Shown here piece after piece: positions 16,259 to 25,258 of a stretch of 64,000 nucleotides of DNA. The notes beneath the pieces are model-generated. The model did not search any database. It was not told where the DNA came from and saw only the letters and a program-made list of their open reading frames with translations. How positions within the stretch are numbered: the stretch's first letter is position 1; every line of letters starts with the position of its first letter. Made by a program: the position numbers and the translations under genes. The stretch lies in NCBI GenBank assembly GCA_023391335.1, contig JAEWBG010000051.1, positions 51,246-115,245 on the forward strand, read 5' to 3'. This DNA is from Pseudomonadota bacterium. Lineage in GTDB: Bacteria; Pseudomonadota; Gammaproteobacteria; Steroidobacterales; Steroidobacteraceae.

Positions 16259-18859
16259 ATGAGCATGTCGGTGTCCGCGCGCGGTGAGTCGCCGTGGGTG
16301 GTGTTGAAGTTCGGCGGAACGAGCGTCTCCTCGGTCACGAACTGGAAGAACATCGCCGCGGTCCTTCGTGACCGCCTTGCGGAAGGTTTGCGGCCAGTCG
16401 TGGTGCATTCAGCGTTGTCCGGTATTACCGATCGGCTCGAACAACTGCTGAGCTTGGCACTCAACGGCGATTGGCAGCCGGTTATGGAGCAGATCGAGCA
16501 ACGCCACCGCGATCTCGCTCGCGACCTGAGTGTGGTGCCCAGTCCGGAACTCGAAGAACAATTCAAACGACTGCGGCAAATCGCATCCGGCATCGCATTG
16601 GTCGGCGAAGTCAGCGAGCGCGTGCGCGCGCGCGTCATGGCGCAGGGTGAACTGCTCGCAACGCGCCTGGGCGCAGCGTTCTTGGCCGCCGAAAAGTTCG
16701 ACGTTCGTTGGGTCGATGCGCGCACGGTACTCAAGTCCGAGCAGCGCAAGAATGCGACAGCGCGTGCAAGTTATCTTTCGGCTACGTGTTCGTTCGAGCC
16801 GGACTTGAGCCTGCAATCGAAGTGGACTGACGCCGGTGCGGTCTGGATCACGCAGGGCTTCATCGCCAGCGATGAAAACGGCGACACGGTGCTGCTCGGT
16901 CGCGGTGGGTCGGATACCTCAGGTAGTTACTTCGCCGCAAAACTGGGTGCGCGTCGCTTGGAGATTTGGACTGACGTGCCAGGCATGTTCAGTGCGAATC
17001 CTCGGTCCGTGCCGACGGCACGATTGCTTCGGGCGCTCGAGTACGATGAGGCACAAGAAATCGCCAGCAGCGGCGCAAAGGTCTTGCACCCGCGCTGCAT
17101 CATGCCGGTGAAGCAGTACAACATTCCGCTCTACGTGTACGCGACGCAGACGCCGAAGCTCGAAGGCACGGTGATCACCGCGCACGGCGGCGATGGCGCC
17201 GCGCAAGTCAAAGCCGTCACGATCAAGAAGAACATCACGCTCATCTCGATGGAGACGGTCGGAATGTGGCACTCCGTCGGCTTCTTGGCCGACGCGTTCC
17301 AGGTGTTCAAAGATCACGGTATGTCGATTGACTTGGTCTCTACGTCGGAGACGAGCGTCACTGTTTCGCTGGACCCTGCGGCGAACACGTTGGACAAGAC
17401 GGCTCTCGATGCACTCGTCGGCGATTTGTCCAAGATCTGTCGCGTGCAGGTCATCGGGCCGTGTGCTGCCGTCAGCCTCGTGGGACGCAACATCCGAGCG
17501 ATCCTGCATCGATTGGGTGACGCGCTCGGATTGTTCGAAGAACAGAAGATCTATCTCGTCACCCAGGCCGCCAACGATCTCAACATCACGTTCGTCATCG
17601 ATGAAGAGCAGGGCGATCGTCTCGTCTCGCGTCTGCATGAGATTGCGATTCGCAAGATGACCGCTGACCGTGTGCTTGGGCCGACGTGGGAAGAGCTGTA
17701 CGGCAAGAAAGAGAAGTCGCTCTCGGATTCGCAGTACTGGTGGCAGCAACGCCGCGATGCACTGCTCGATCTAGGTCGCAAGCACGGCGCCGCGTTCGTG
17801 TACGACAAGGCTACATTGCAGGCACGCGCCCGTTCACTGAAGTCGTTGCCGGGCATCGACAATGTTTTGTACGCGTTGAAGGCGAATTGGCATCCGGAAA
17901 TCCTGAAGCTCTTCGCCGGCGAAGGCTTGGGATTCGAGTGTGTGTCGCAGGCGGAGGTCGAGCATGTTCTCAAGACGCTCTCCGGCATCGACAAACAACG
18001 CATTTTGTTCACGCCGAATTTCGCGCCGAAATCGGAGTACGAGTGGGCGCTTGCGCAAGGCATCGCGCTGACGCTGGATAATTTGCATCCGCTCAAGGCC
18101 TGGCCCGAGCTGTTCAAGGGCAAGGAAGTCTTCGTGCGCATCGACACGGGCTACGGCCGCGGTCACCACGACAAGGTGCGCACTGCCGGTGTGCATTCGA
18201 AGTTCGGAGTGCCGTTGTTCGAAATGGATGAGTTGGAACGGCTCGCGAAGTCGGCTGGAGCGAAGATCGTGGGATTGCATGCTCATACCGGCAGCGGTGT
18301 GTTCAATGTCGAGAACTGGAAGTCTGTTGGTGAAACCCTCGGTCAGCTGGTGACGCGATTCAAAGATGTTCGTACGCTCGACCTAGGTGGTGGGCTCGGC
18401 GTGCCTGAGCGCATTGGCCAGCAAGGTGTGCAGCTCGAGGATTTCGGTGTGGCGCTGCAAGCCCTCAAGTCGGCGCACCCGAATCTAAAGCTGTGGATCG
18501 AGCCCGGTCGATACCTCGTTGCAGAAGCGGGCGTGCTACTCGCGTCCGTGACGCAGCTCAAGGGCAAAGGCGAAGTGCAATACGTCGGCGTCGCGACCGG
18601 GATGAATTCGCTCATTCGTCCTGCGCTGTATGGTGCACACCACGAGATCTTGAATCTCACGCGTTTGAGCGATTCGGCGACGGAAGTCGTGAATGTCGTT
18701 GGCCCAATCTGCGAATCAGGCGACGTGCTCGGCACCGATCGATTGCTGCCGCCGACTCAAGAAGGCGACGTGCTGCTCATCGCCACTGCCGGCGCGTACG
18801 GTCGCGCGATGAGTTCTCATTACAACCTGAGAGAGCCAGCTGCGGAGTTCATGATTTAG
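16259..18859 (+). CDS. lysAC: Bifunctional aspartate kinase / diaminopimelate decarboxylase
   Basis: An 866-residue fusion catalysing the first and last steps of lysine synthesis from aspartate. The aspartate kinase half begins with VLKFGGTSVSSV (residues about 16-27) and contains LLGRGGSDTSGSYFAAKLGA and the MFSANPR loop. Tandem ACT-like domains (about 315-470) likely mediate feedback control. The decarboxylase half (about 500-866) carries the PLP lysine K541 in YALKANWHPE, HAHTGSGV, LDLGGGLGV, the EPGRYLVAEAG arginine loop and ICESGDVLG with the catalytic Cys. This fusion is characteristic of Xanthomonadales and relatives. The start at 16259 follows TGGGGAA. Confidence 0.96.
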   Translation: MSMSVSARGESPWVVLKFGGTSVSSVTNWKNIAAVLRDRLAEGLRPVVVHSALSGITDRLEQLLSLALNGDWQPVMEQIEQRHRDLARDLSVVPSPELEEQFKRLRQIASGIALVGEVSERVRARVMAQGELLATRLGAAFLAAEKFDVRWVDARTVLKSEQRKNATARASYLSATCSFEPDLSLQSKWTDAGAVWITQGFIASDENGDTVLLGRGGSDTSGSYFAAKLGARRLEIWTDVPGMFSANPRSVPTARLLRALEYDEAQEIASSGAKVLHPRCIMPVKQYNIPLYVYATQTPKLEGTVITAHGGDGAAQVKAVTIKKNITLISMETVGMWHSVGFLADAFQVFKDHGMSIDLVSTSETSVTVSLDPAANTLDKTALDALVGDLSKICRVQVIGPCAAVSLVGRNIRAILHRLGDALGLFEEQKIYLVTQAANDLNITFVIDEEQGDRLVSRLHEIAIRKMTADRVLGPTWEELYGKKEKSLSDSQYWWQQRRDALLDLGRKHGAAFVYDKATLQARARSLKSLPGIDNVLYALKANWHPEILKLFAGEGLGFECVSQAEVEHVLKTLSGIDKQRILFTPNFAPKSEYEWALAQGIALTLDNLHPLKAWPELFKGKEVFVRIDTGYGRGHHDKVRTAGVHSKFGVPLFEMDELERLAKSAGAKIVGLHAHTGSGVFNVENWKSVGETLGQLVTRFKDVRTLDLGGGLGVPERIGQQGVQLEDFGVALQALKSAHPNLKLWIEPGRYLVAEAGVLLASVTQLKGKGEVQYVGVATGMNSLIRPALYGAHHEILNLTRLSDSATEVVNVVGPICESGDVLGTDRLLPPTQEGDVLLIATAGAYGRAMSSHYNLREPAAEFMI

Positions 18860-18870
18860 GAACGAGGACG

Positions 18871-19076
18871 GAACACAAAGATCACAGACGAAACACAAAG
18901 GACACAAAGAAGAAGCTTTTCGACAAGCACAAACAATGTAGGAATCGTGCTTCTTGGCTCTGGTCGATTGTGCTCTATGTGATGTGCTCTCTGTGTTGCT
19001 CTTGATCCCTTTCCGTTGCGCTGAGTCTATGGAAGCGCTTCACGTGCGCAGCGCTTTCACTTCATCACTCCATCAC
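18871..19076. repeat. Intergenic repeat arrays (ACACAAAG / TTTGTGCTC theme plus a shared 21-mer)
   Basis: The gap between lysAC and hisIE carries words of the type ACACAAAG at 18871-18910 and complementary TGTGCTCT/TGTGTTGCTC words at 18966-19009. A sequence at 19056-19076 is the exact reverse complement of the 21 bases at 43404-43424. The two flanking operons converge here, so the arrays may also act as transcription-end hairpins. No other gene is seen. Confidence 0.55.
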
Positions 19077-19082
19077 TGCCGC

Positions 19083-19712
19083 CTATGGCTTCGCCGCATG
19101 GCGGCGCTCGAGCTCGTGCACAACGGCATTGAGCGAGAGATTGCGGCTCTTCAGTAGTAGTGCAAGATGAAATAAGAGATCGGCGGACTCGCTGATCAGT
19201 CGATCATCGGCCTGCGTCACGGCCGCAAGCGCGACTTCCACGCCTTCTTCGCCGACTTTCTGAGCGATGCGAGTGGGGCCCTGTGCCCAAAGCCGAGCCG
19301 TGTAGCTGCCTTCAGGTCGATCCGCCAATCGTTGGGCGATCACCGACTCCAAACGATTCAGAAACGACAGCTGTCGTGCATTCGCATTGATCTCATCCCC
19401 AAAACAGCTTTGGGTTCCCGTGTGGCACGTGGGACCGTGAGCGCGTGCGGTGATCAGCAGTGTGTCGTTATCGCAATCCGGTGCGACGCTCACCACGTCG
19501 AGAAAGTGACCGGACGTTTCACCCTTAGTCCACAAACGCCCTTTGCTACGACTGAAAAACGTTACGCGCTTGTTCGTGAGCGTTTCGCGGAGCGCCTCTC
19601 GGTTCATGTAGCCAAGCATCAAGACCTGCCCGTTCTGGGCATCTTGCACGATGGCTGGAAGGAGCCCGTCATTTTTTGTCCAAGCTAAGTGCTCGACCTG
19701 TTCGAGTTTCAT
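19083..19712 (-). CDS. hisI: Bifunctional phosphoribosyl-AMP cyclohydrolase / phosphoribosyl-ATP pyrophosphohydrolase
   Basis: A 209-residue HisIE performing steps 2 and 3 of histidine synthesis. The cyclohydrolase half shows VLMLGYMNREALRETL, FFSRSKGRLWTKGETSGH and the metal-binding CDNDTLLITA/GPTCHTGTQSCF cysteines. The pyrophosphohydrolase half has the helical QKVGEEGVEVALAA and ESADLLFHLALLL motifs. The last gene of the operon, it overlaps hisF by 4 bases. Confidence 0.97.
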   Translation of the reverse strand: MKLEQVEHLAWTKNDGLLPAIVQDAQNGQVLMLGYMNREALRETLTNKRVTFFSRSKGRLWTKGETSGHFLDVVSVAPDCDNDTLLITARAHGPTCHTGTQSCFGDEINANARQLSFLNRLESVIAQRLADRPEGSYTARLWAQGPTRIAQKVGEEGVEVALAAVTQADDRLISESADLLFHLALLLKSRNLSLNAVVHELERRHAAKP

Positions 19713-20476
19713 GGTCGGATCTCGATGTGCTCGCGAATTAAAAAGTCTTTCAGTGCTGGGATCGCGATGGTCCCGCTGTGAAACACGCTTGCGGCGAGTG
19801 CTCCGTCTACGCGAGCCTCGGAGAACACTTGTGCGAAGTGCTCAGGAGTTCCGGCGCCGCCCGATGCGATCAACGGTACATTGCAGATCTTGCGCACGGC
19901 TGCGAGGTGTGCGATGTCGTAGCCCTTGCGCACACCATCGCTCGCCATGCAATTGAGCACGATCTCGCCGGCGCCGCGTTCTTGTACTTCGCGAACCCAA
20001 TCTAAAGTGCGCCGCGCAGTATTGCGTGAGCGCTCCGGATCGCCGGTGTATTGATAGACGTGGTAATCGCCATCCACGGTTTGACTGTCTATGCCGACGA
20101 CGACGCATTGCGCACCGAAGCGAGCGCTGAGCCGGGAGATTAGTTCTGGGTCCGCAAGAGCGGGCGAGTTGATCGATATCTTCTCTGCACCTTCGCCCAG
20201 GACTTCTTCTGCATCCGCGACACTGCGAATTCCACCGGCGACGCAAAACGGAATGTCGAGGATGCGTGCGATACGACGCACCCAACTGCGATCGACGGAG
20301 CGACCGCTCGGGCTGGCCGTGATGTCGTAGAACACGAGCTCGTCGGCGCCTTCATCGCGATAGCGAGTCGAGAGTTCCAAGATGTCGCCCACGACCACGT
20401 GATCGCGGAAACGAACGCCTTTGACGACTTGGCCGTCGCGTACGTCTAGGCAGGGGATGATGCGTTTGGCAAGAAT
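19709..20476 (-). CDS. hisF: Imidazole glycerol phosphate synthase cyclase subunit, apparent ATT start
   Basis: HisF (255 residues) with HisH makes imidazole glycerol phosphate and AICAR. The conserved N-terminus LAKRIIPCLDVRDGQVVKGVRF is encoded, but no ATG, GTG or TTG precedes it in frame. A stop lies five codons before the ATT at 20474-20476, and GAGGAG sits 8 bases upstream of that ATT. Translation from ATT, overlapping the end of hisA by 31 bp, gives the normal family length. The first conventional start, GTG near 20398, would delete the first strand and the catalytic Asp in LDVRDG. The rest (FYDITAS, FCVAGGIRSV, IDSQT, EIVLNCMASDG, IASGGAG) is intact. Confidence 0.9.
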   Translation of the reverse strand: MLAKRIIPCLDVRDGQVVKGVRFRDHVVVGDILELSTRYRDEGADELVFYDITASPSGRSVDRSWVRRIARILDIPFCVAGGIRSVADAEEVLGEGAEKISINSPALADPELISRLSARFGAQCVVVGIDSQTVDGDYHVYQYTGDPERSRNTARRTLDWVREVQERGAGEIVLNCMASDGVRKGYDIAHLAAVRKICNVPLIASGGAGTPEHFAQVFSEARVDGALAASVFHSGTIAIPALKDFLIREHIEIRP

Positions 20477-21198
20477 GGCCGCAACTCCTCAACTGGAATG
20501 GAATTCTCGAGCATGGCTTTGCCGCTGATTACAGCCGCCACGCCGCACTGACGAAGATTGTGTAGATCGGCGCCGTTGGAAACTCCGCCGGATGCTTGCC
20601 ACTGAACGTTCGGAAAGCGTCGTACTGCGTCGGCGTAAAGATCTAGGTTGGGACCCGTCATGGCCCCATCGCGAGAGACGTCCGTGCACAGCACGTGGCG
20701 CATGCCGCGAGCCGCGAAGCGTTCGACGGCGTCCCATAACAAAACGTTGGATGTCTCGAGCCAACCATGGCTTGTTAGCCAGGGTTGCCCGCTCGCATCC
20801 AATCGCACATCGAGCGCCAACACCAAGCTATCTGCAGAAACGCTATCCAACCAGCCAATCACCGTTTGAGGTTCGTTGATCGCAATGCTCCCGATGACGG
20901 CACGTTGGACGCCCCGATCGAGCAGCTGTTTGACACGTTCGATGGTGCGCAGTCCTCCACCGACTTGCACCTTCATCGTTGCTCGCTTGGCGAGATCTTC
21001 GATCGTCGCAAGGTTTGCTTGCGTGCCATCTTTGGCGCCGTCCAGATCGACGATGTGAACGCGTGCCGCTCCGAGCTCTCGGTACTTCTGCAGAATCGAA
21101 GCTGGTTCATTCGAATAAACCGTCTCCGCGGCAAAGTCGCCTTTGTAGAGCCGCACGCAGCGGCCGCCTTTCAGGTCGATGGCAGGTATCAGCTCCAT
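20446..21198 (-). CDS. hisA: ProFAR isomerase (HisA)
   Basis: A 250-residue beta/alpha-barrel that isomerises ProFAR to PRFAR. The ATG at 21198 gives MELIPAIDLKGGRCVRLYKGDF with the catalytic Asp in AIDLKGG; a longer upstream reading frame is not family-like. Further motifs are VDLDGAKDG, VQVGGGLRT, LDVR and CTDVSRDGAMTGPN, which contains the second catalytic Asp. It starts 7 bases after hisH and its end overlaps the hisF start, so the two are likely translationally coupled. Confidence 0.96.
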   Translation of the reverse strand: MELIPAIDLKGGRCVRLYKGDFAAETVYSNEPASILQKYRELGAARVHIVDLDGAKDGTQANLATIEDLAKRATMKVQVGGGLRTIERVKQLLDRGVQRAVIGSIAINEPQTVIGWLDSVSADSLVLALDVRLDASGQPWLTSHGWLETSNVLLWDAVERFAARGMRHVLCTDVSRDGAMTGPNLDLYADAVRRFPNVQWQASGGVSNGADLHNLRQCGVAAVISGKAMLENSIPVEELRPFLPNASSPA

Positions 21199-21205
21199 GG
21201 TGGGC

Positions 21206-21799
21206 TCACAAACGCAGAAAGTTGCGCAGTAGAAGAGAGCCGATGCGCGCCGACCGTTCCGGATGAAACTGTGCGCCATAGACGTTCCGACGCTGAACGA
21301 TGGCAGAGAAAGGCTTGCCATACACAGCTTGAGCCAGCGTCATCTCGTTGACTTCAGCGTGATAGCTGTGGACGAAGTACACGTAGTCTCCTGGGACGAT
21401 GTCTTCCAGCAGGCGTGATTCGGTTTTGAACTCGAGTTGATTCCAGCCCATGTGCGGCACAGGCAGGTCCGGTTGTTCCACGAAGCGGCGAACGCGCCCG
21501 GGAAGCATCTTTAAGCATTCGACTTCGCCTTCTTCCGACGACTCGAACAGCAACTGCATGCCAACGCAGATTCCGAGAACCGGCTGTTTGAGAGAGCGGA
21601 TCGTATCGACGAGGCCAGCGCTCTGCAGGCGACCCATGCAATCGGCAGCAGCCCCGACGCCGGGCAGGATCACGTGCGAAGCGTTGCGAACCGTCGCGGG
21701 ATCGGTGGTGAGCACTGAGTCCACGCCGATCCTTTCGATCGCGTAGCGCAGTGAGGCGATATTTGCGCCGCCGCTGTCGATGATCGCAAGGCGCATCAC
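21206..21799 (-). CDS. hisH: Imidazole glycerol phosphate synthase glutaminase subunit
   Basis: A 197-residue class I glutamine amidotransferase supplying ammonia to HisF. The nucleophile Cys is in LGICVGMQLLFESSEEG and the His-Glu pair is in YGAQFHPERS. The N-terminal IDSGGANIASLRYAI and VILPGVGAAADCM fit HisH. ATGA overlap with the hisB stop. Confidence 0.96.
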   Translation of the reverse strand: MMRLAIIDSGGANIASLRYAIERIGVDSVLTTDPATVRNASHVILPGVGAAADCMGRLQSAGLVDTIRSLKQPVLGICVGMQLLFESSEEGEVECLKMLPGRVRRFVEQPDLPVPHMGWNQLEFKTESRLLEDIVPGDYVYFVHSYHAEVNEMTLAQAVYGKPFSAIVQRRNVYGAQFHPERSARIGSLLLRNFLRL

Positions 21800-22872
21800 A
21801 GCATCCCCTTGGTGCTAGGAAGTTCGCGATCGGTGATGCGAATCGCCTGCCGCAAGCTGCGGCCGACGCCTTTGAAGCAAGCTTCGATCATGTGATGCGT
21901 GTTCTCGCCGTTGACACGAATGTTGATTGCCGCACCGAGCGTGTCAGCTAGCGAACGGAAGAAGTGCGGTACCAACTCGGTGGGAAGTTGGCCGACTGAG
22001 TCGCGGCCGAACTTGCCCTCGAAAACAAAATAGGAGCGTCCCGAGAGATCGATCGCGACCTGAGCGAGCGCCTCATCCATCGGCAATAGGAAGCCATAGC
22101 GATGAATGCCGCGCTTGTCTCCGAGGGCGATGCGTAAGGCTTGGCCTAAAGCGAGCGCACAATCTTCGACCGTGTGATGCTCGTCGATGTGCAAGTCGCC
22201 TTTACAGGTGAGCTCGAGCGAGAAGCCGCCGTGACGTGCGATCTGTTCGAGCATGTGATCGAAGAATCCCAGTCCGGTCGTGATGTGGATCGGCGATTCG
22301 CGATCTAGATTCACCTTGACGTGAATGTCTGTTTCCTTCGTCTTACGTTCGACGCTCGCGGTGCGTTGGACTTGCGTGAGCTCGGCGGCAATCTCATCCC
22401 ACGTGAGACCCGGCGCGCCGTTGTGCTGCACTCGAATGCCACGTACGCCGATGTTCTTCGCTAACTGCAGATCCGTTTCGCGATCCCCGATTACTGCGCT
22501 GGCAGCCCGATCTATAGAGGTGGCGCTCAAGAAATCTTTCAGCAAACCAACCTTTGGCTTGCGGCACTCGCACTCGTCTTTCGGGAAATGCGGGCAGAAG
22601 AACTCAGCTTCGAAGGTGATGCCTTGGGAGGCAAGCAGACTGCGCAGAAAGTCTTGCGGTTCGCGAAATGTGTGTTCCGGAAAGCTTTGCGTGCCGAGGC
22701 CGTCTTGGTTGCTCACCAGCACGAACTTGAAGCCAGCATCACGGAGTTTCAGCAGGGCAGGGATCACGCCAGGGAGCAGGGCCAGCTTCTGCAGGCTATC
22801 GATTTGCTGATCGGGCGGTTCAATGATGATCGTGCCGTCGCGATCGAGAAACAGGATCTTCTGACCGCTCAT
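21796..22872 (-). CDS. hisB: Bifunctional histidinol-phosphatase / imidazoleglycerol-phosphate dehydratase
   Basis: A 358-residue fusion as in E. coli. The N-terminal HAD phosphatase (residues 1-165) has the DxDxT motif in FLDRDGTIIIEP and the Cys/His zinc cluster in FCPHFPKDECECRKPK. The C-terminal dehydratase (about 170-358) has GLGFFDHMLEQIARHGGF, HIDEHHTVEDCALALGQAL and NTHHMIEACFKGVGRSLRQA. ATGA overlap with hisC. Confidence 0.97.
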   Translation of the reverse strand: MSGQKILFLDRDGTIIIEPPDQQIDSLQKLALLPGVIPALLKLRDAGFKFVLVSNQDGLGTQSFPEHTFREPQDFLRSLLASQGITFEAEFFCPHFPKDECECRKPKVGLLKDFLSATSIDRAASAVIGDRETDLQLAKNIGVRGIRVQHNGAPGLTWDEIAAELTQVQRTASVERKTKETDIHVKVNLDRESPIHITTGLGFFDHMLEQIARHGGFSLELTCKGDLHIDEHHTVEDCALALGQALRIALGDKRGIHRYGFLLPMDEALAQVAIDLSGRSYFVFEGKFGRDSVGQLPTELVPHFFRSLADTLGAAINIRVNGENTHHMIEACFKGVGRSLRQAIRITDRELPSTKGML

Positions 22873-23945
22873 GCTGCGGCCCCAGTGGCTTGAGCAATGC
22901 CGCGCAAGAGCCGATCGTTCTGCTCAGGTGAGCCGACGGAGATGCGCAGGCAAGTGGAAAGGCCGAGTTGCGAACGCGGATCGCGAACAATGAGTCCCAC
23001 ACTTGCAGCGCTACGCAGCACCCTGTCGGCGTCGATGCAGTCGACGAGCAAGAAGTTGGAATCGCTGTGCCAAACTTTGCGAATCAAGGGCAGGCGCGCC
23101 AGTTGTTCGGCGAGGCGAGTGCGCTCCGCTTTGATGCGCGCGATTCGCTCGGCGGCTTGCTCGACGTGGGTTGCATCAGTGAACTTGAGCACCGATTCGA
23201 TCGTTTGCGTGGGCAATGCGTAGGGCGTGATGACTCGAGCCAGCACATCGATGATTTCCGGATGTGCGAGCACAGCACCGCAACGCGCACCGGCGAGCGC
23301 ATAAGCTTTCGACAGCGTGCGCAGAATGACGAGGTTCGGATAGCGCTCGAGCGCATCGCTCAAGCTTGGCAAACCCGCGAATTCAATATATGCCTCATCC
23401 ACCACCACGACAGCACGATCAGCAAGCGCATCGCATAGATCTTCGATTGCTGTCCGGTCGAGGGCATTGCCAGTCGGATTGTTCGGCGTACAAACGAACA
23501 CTAGTTTGACTGCGTCGGTGCAAGCGCTGAGAACCGCACGTGCGTCTATCGCAAATCCTTGCTCTCTAAGAAGAGGAACTTCGATGACACCCGCGCCTTG
23601 GATACGCGCCGACACCTTGTACATGCCGAACGTCGGCGGGCAAATCACCACGCTGTCTTGACCGGCGCGGCAAAACGTCCGGACTAGTAAGTCGATGCCT
23701 TCATCGCTGCCGCGACCGATCAGTACGTTGTCGGGCTCAACCTCATAGAGGTTCGCGAGATGTTCGACGAGTTCCGCGGGTTGCGGTTCAGGATAACGAT
23801 TCAGTCCGGCACCCGTGCCATCGCCATCTGCACGCCACGGCATCTCATTCGCGTGCATGCGCTCGAGCGAAGGCTCCCACGCTGCGTGCTGGTACGGCTG
23901 CAGCGCCAAAATGTCGGGTCGGGCACGCTCCAAAATTTTGATCAT
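22869..23945 (-). CDS. hisC: Histidinol-phosphate aminotransferase
   Basis: A 358-residue PLP fold-type I aminotransferase converting imidazole acetol-phosphate and glutamate to histidinol-phosphate. Evidence: LNRYPEPQPAELVEHLANLY, IGRGSDEGIDLLVRTFC, CTPNNPTGNAL, VVDEAYIEFAG and the PLP lysine in LRTLSKAYALAGARCG. ATGA overlap with hisD. Confidence 0.96.
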   Translation of the reverse strand: MIKILERARPDILALQPYQHAAWEPSLERMHANEMPWRADGDGTGAGLNRYPEPQPAELVEHLANLYEVEPDNVLIGRGSDEGIDLLVRTFCRAGQDSVVICPPTFGMYKVSARIQGAGVIEVPLLREQGFAIDARAVLSACTDAVKLVFVCTPNNPTGNALDRTAIEDLCDALADRAVVVVDEAYIEFAGLPSLSDALERYPNLVILRTLSKAYALAGARCGAVLAHPEIIDVLARVITPYALPTQTIESVLKFTDATHVEQAAERIARIKAERTRLAEQLARLPLIRKVWHSDSNFLLVDCIDADRVLRSAASVGLIVRDPRSQLGLSTCLRISVGSPEQNDRLLRGIAQATGAAA

Positions 23946-25255
23946 GTGGAAGCTCCAAGCTCACGCAGACGAACCTGTACGGCATTCGCGTGCGCATCGA
24001 GTCCTTCTAGTTCAGCGATGCTGATGGCGGTGGGGCCCAAATCGCGTAGTCCGTCGGCGCTGAGCTCTTGAACCGTCATGCGCTTCATGAAGTCCACCAG
24101 CGACAAACCGCTATACGCGCGAGCAAAACCGTAAGTCGGCAAGACATGGTTCGTGCCACTGCAATAGTCGCCCATCGTTTCCGGCGTCCAAGGGCCGAGG
24201 AACACAGAACCTGCGTTGCGAACGCGATTCAACCAGCGTCGAGCTTCCGCAACTTGGACGATCAGGTGCTCAGGCGCATAGGTATTGCTCACATCGAAGG
24301 CCATCTCCAACGAGTCGACAACGATGATTCGACAGTGTTGGATTGCTTGCCGCAGTGTTTGTTCGCGATCGAGACGGCTCATCTGTGCGAGCGTCTCTGT
24401 AGCCACTTGGTCCGCGAGCGATGCAGAAGTCGTTAGTAGCACCACCTGTGCATCCCCGCTGTGTTCGGCCTGCGCGAGCAGATCGGCTGCGACGAACTCG
24501 GGACGTGCTGATTCATCCGCGATGACCAAAACTTCCGAGGGGCCTGCCGGCATATCGAGCGCGGCACCTTCCGCATCGTTGGCTACAAGAATCTTCGCTG
24601 CCGTCACCCACGCATTGCCCGGCCCAAATACTTTGTCGGCTTTCGGGATGGATGCAGTGCCATAGGCCATCGCGGCAATCGCCTGCGCACCGCCGACTTT
24701 GAACACGCGTGTGATGCCACACATCTTGGCTGCGGCGAGTACTGCCGGATCGGCAGCGCCATCCCGGCGCGGCGGCGTGCACATGATTCGTTGTTCGCAT
24801 CCAGCGATCGCCGCGGGCACGGCCAACATAATGGCTGCAGAGGGCAGGGGAGCGGTGCCTGCTGGAACGTACAGACCCACCGACTGAATCGGAATGTAGT
24901 GCTGTTCGCAAACAACGCCAGGTGAAGTTTCGAGCGCAATCGGTTTTCGCTGCTGTGCCTCGTGAAAGCGCCGCACGTTGTCGATAGCACGCTGTAGCGC
25001 AGCGCGTTGCGTGGCGTTCAGTACGCTTTCAGCCGCTGCAAACTCCTGCGCTGAGACCTCGAGCGACGTGAGTTCGGCTTTGTCGAACTTCGCCGTGTAC
25101 TCGAGTAAGGCTGCATCGCCTCGCGCATGCACATCAGAGACGATGGCAGCAACGGTCGCGCGCATCGAGTCGGCGGCGGATTGAGCAGGGCGCCGCAAGG
25201 TCGCGGATCGTTGCTCCGCGCTTAGTTGCGCCCAAATCAAGATCGAAGGTTTCAT
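23942..25255 (-). CDS. hisD: Histidinol dehydrogenase
   Basis: A 437-residue zinc- and NAD-dependent enzyme catalysing the last two oxidations of the pathway. Visible motifs are YIPIQSVGLYVPAGTAPLPS, the QAIAAMAYGTASIPKADKVFGPGNAWVTAAK signature, DMPAGPSEVLVIAD, LLAQAEHSGDAQ, and APEHLIVQ followed by GSVFLGPWTPETMGDY. It starts 3 bases after hisG. Confidence 0.97.
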   Translation of the reverse strand: MKPSILIWAQLSAEQRSATLRRPAQSAADSMRATVAAIVSDVHARGDAALLEYTAKFDKAELTSLEVSAQEFAAAESVLNATQRAALQRAIDNVRRFHEAQQRKPIALETSPGVVCEQHYIPIQSVGLYVPAGTAPLPSAAIMLAVPAAIAGCEQRIMCTPPRRDGAADPAVLAAAKMCGITRVFKVGGAQAIAAMAYGTASIPKADKVFGPGNAWVTAAKILVANDAEGAALDMPAGPSEVLVIADESARPEFVAADLLAQAEHSGDAQVVLLTTSASLADQVATETLAQMSRLDREQTLRQAIQHCRIIVVDSLEMAFDVSNTYAPEHLIVQVAEARRWLNRVRNAGSVFLGPWTPETMGDYCSGTNHVLPTYGFARAYSGLSLVDFMKRMTVQELSADGLRDLGPTAISIAELEGLDAHANAVQVRLRELGAST

Positions 25256-25258
25256 CGG

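Noticed and set aside
20396..20398. GTG as the hisF start codon
   Set aside because: This start would delete the conserved LAKRIIPCLDVRDG strand including the catalytic Asp, although that sequence is intact just upstream in frame.
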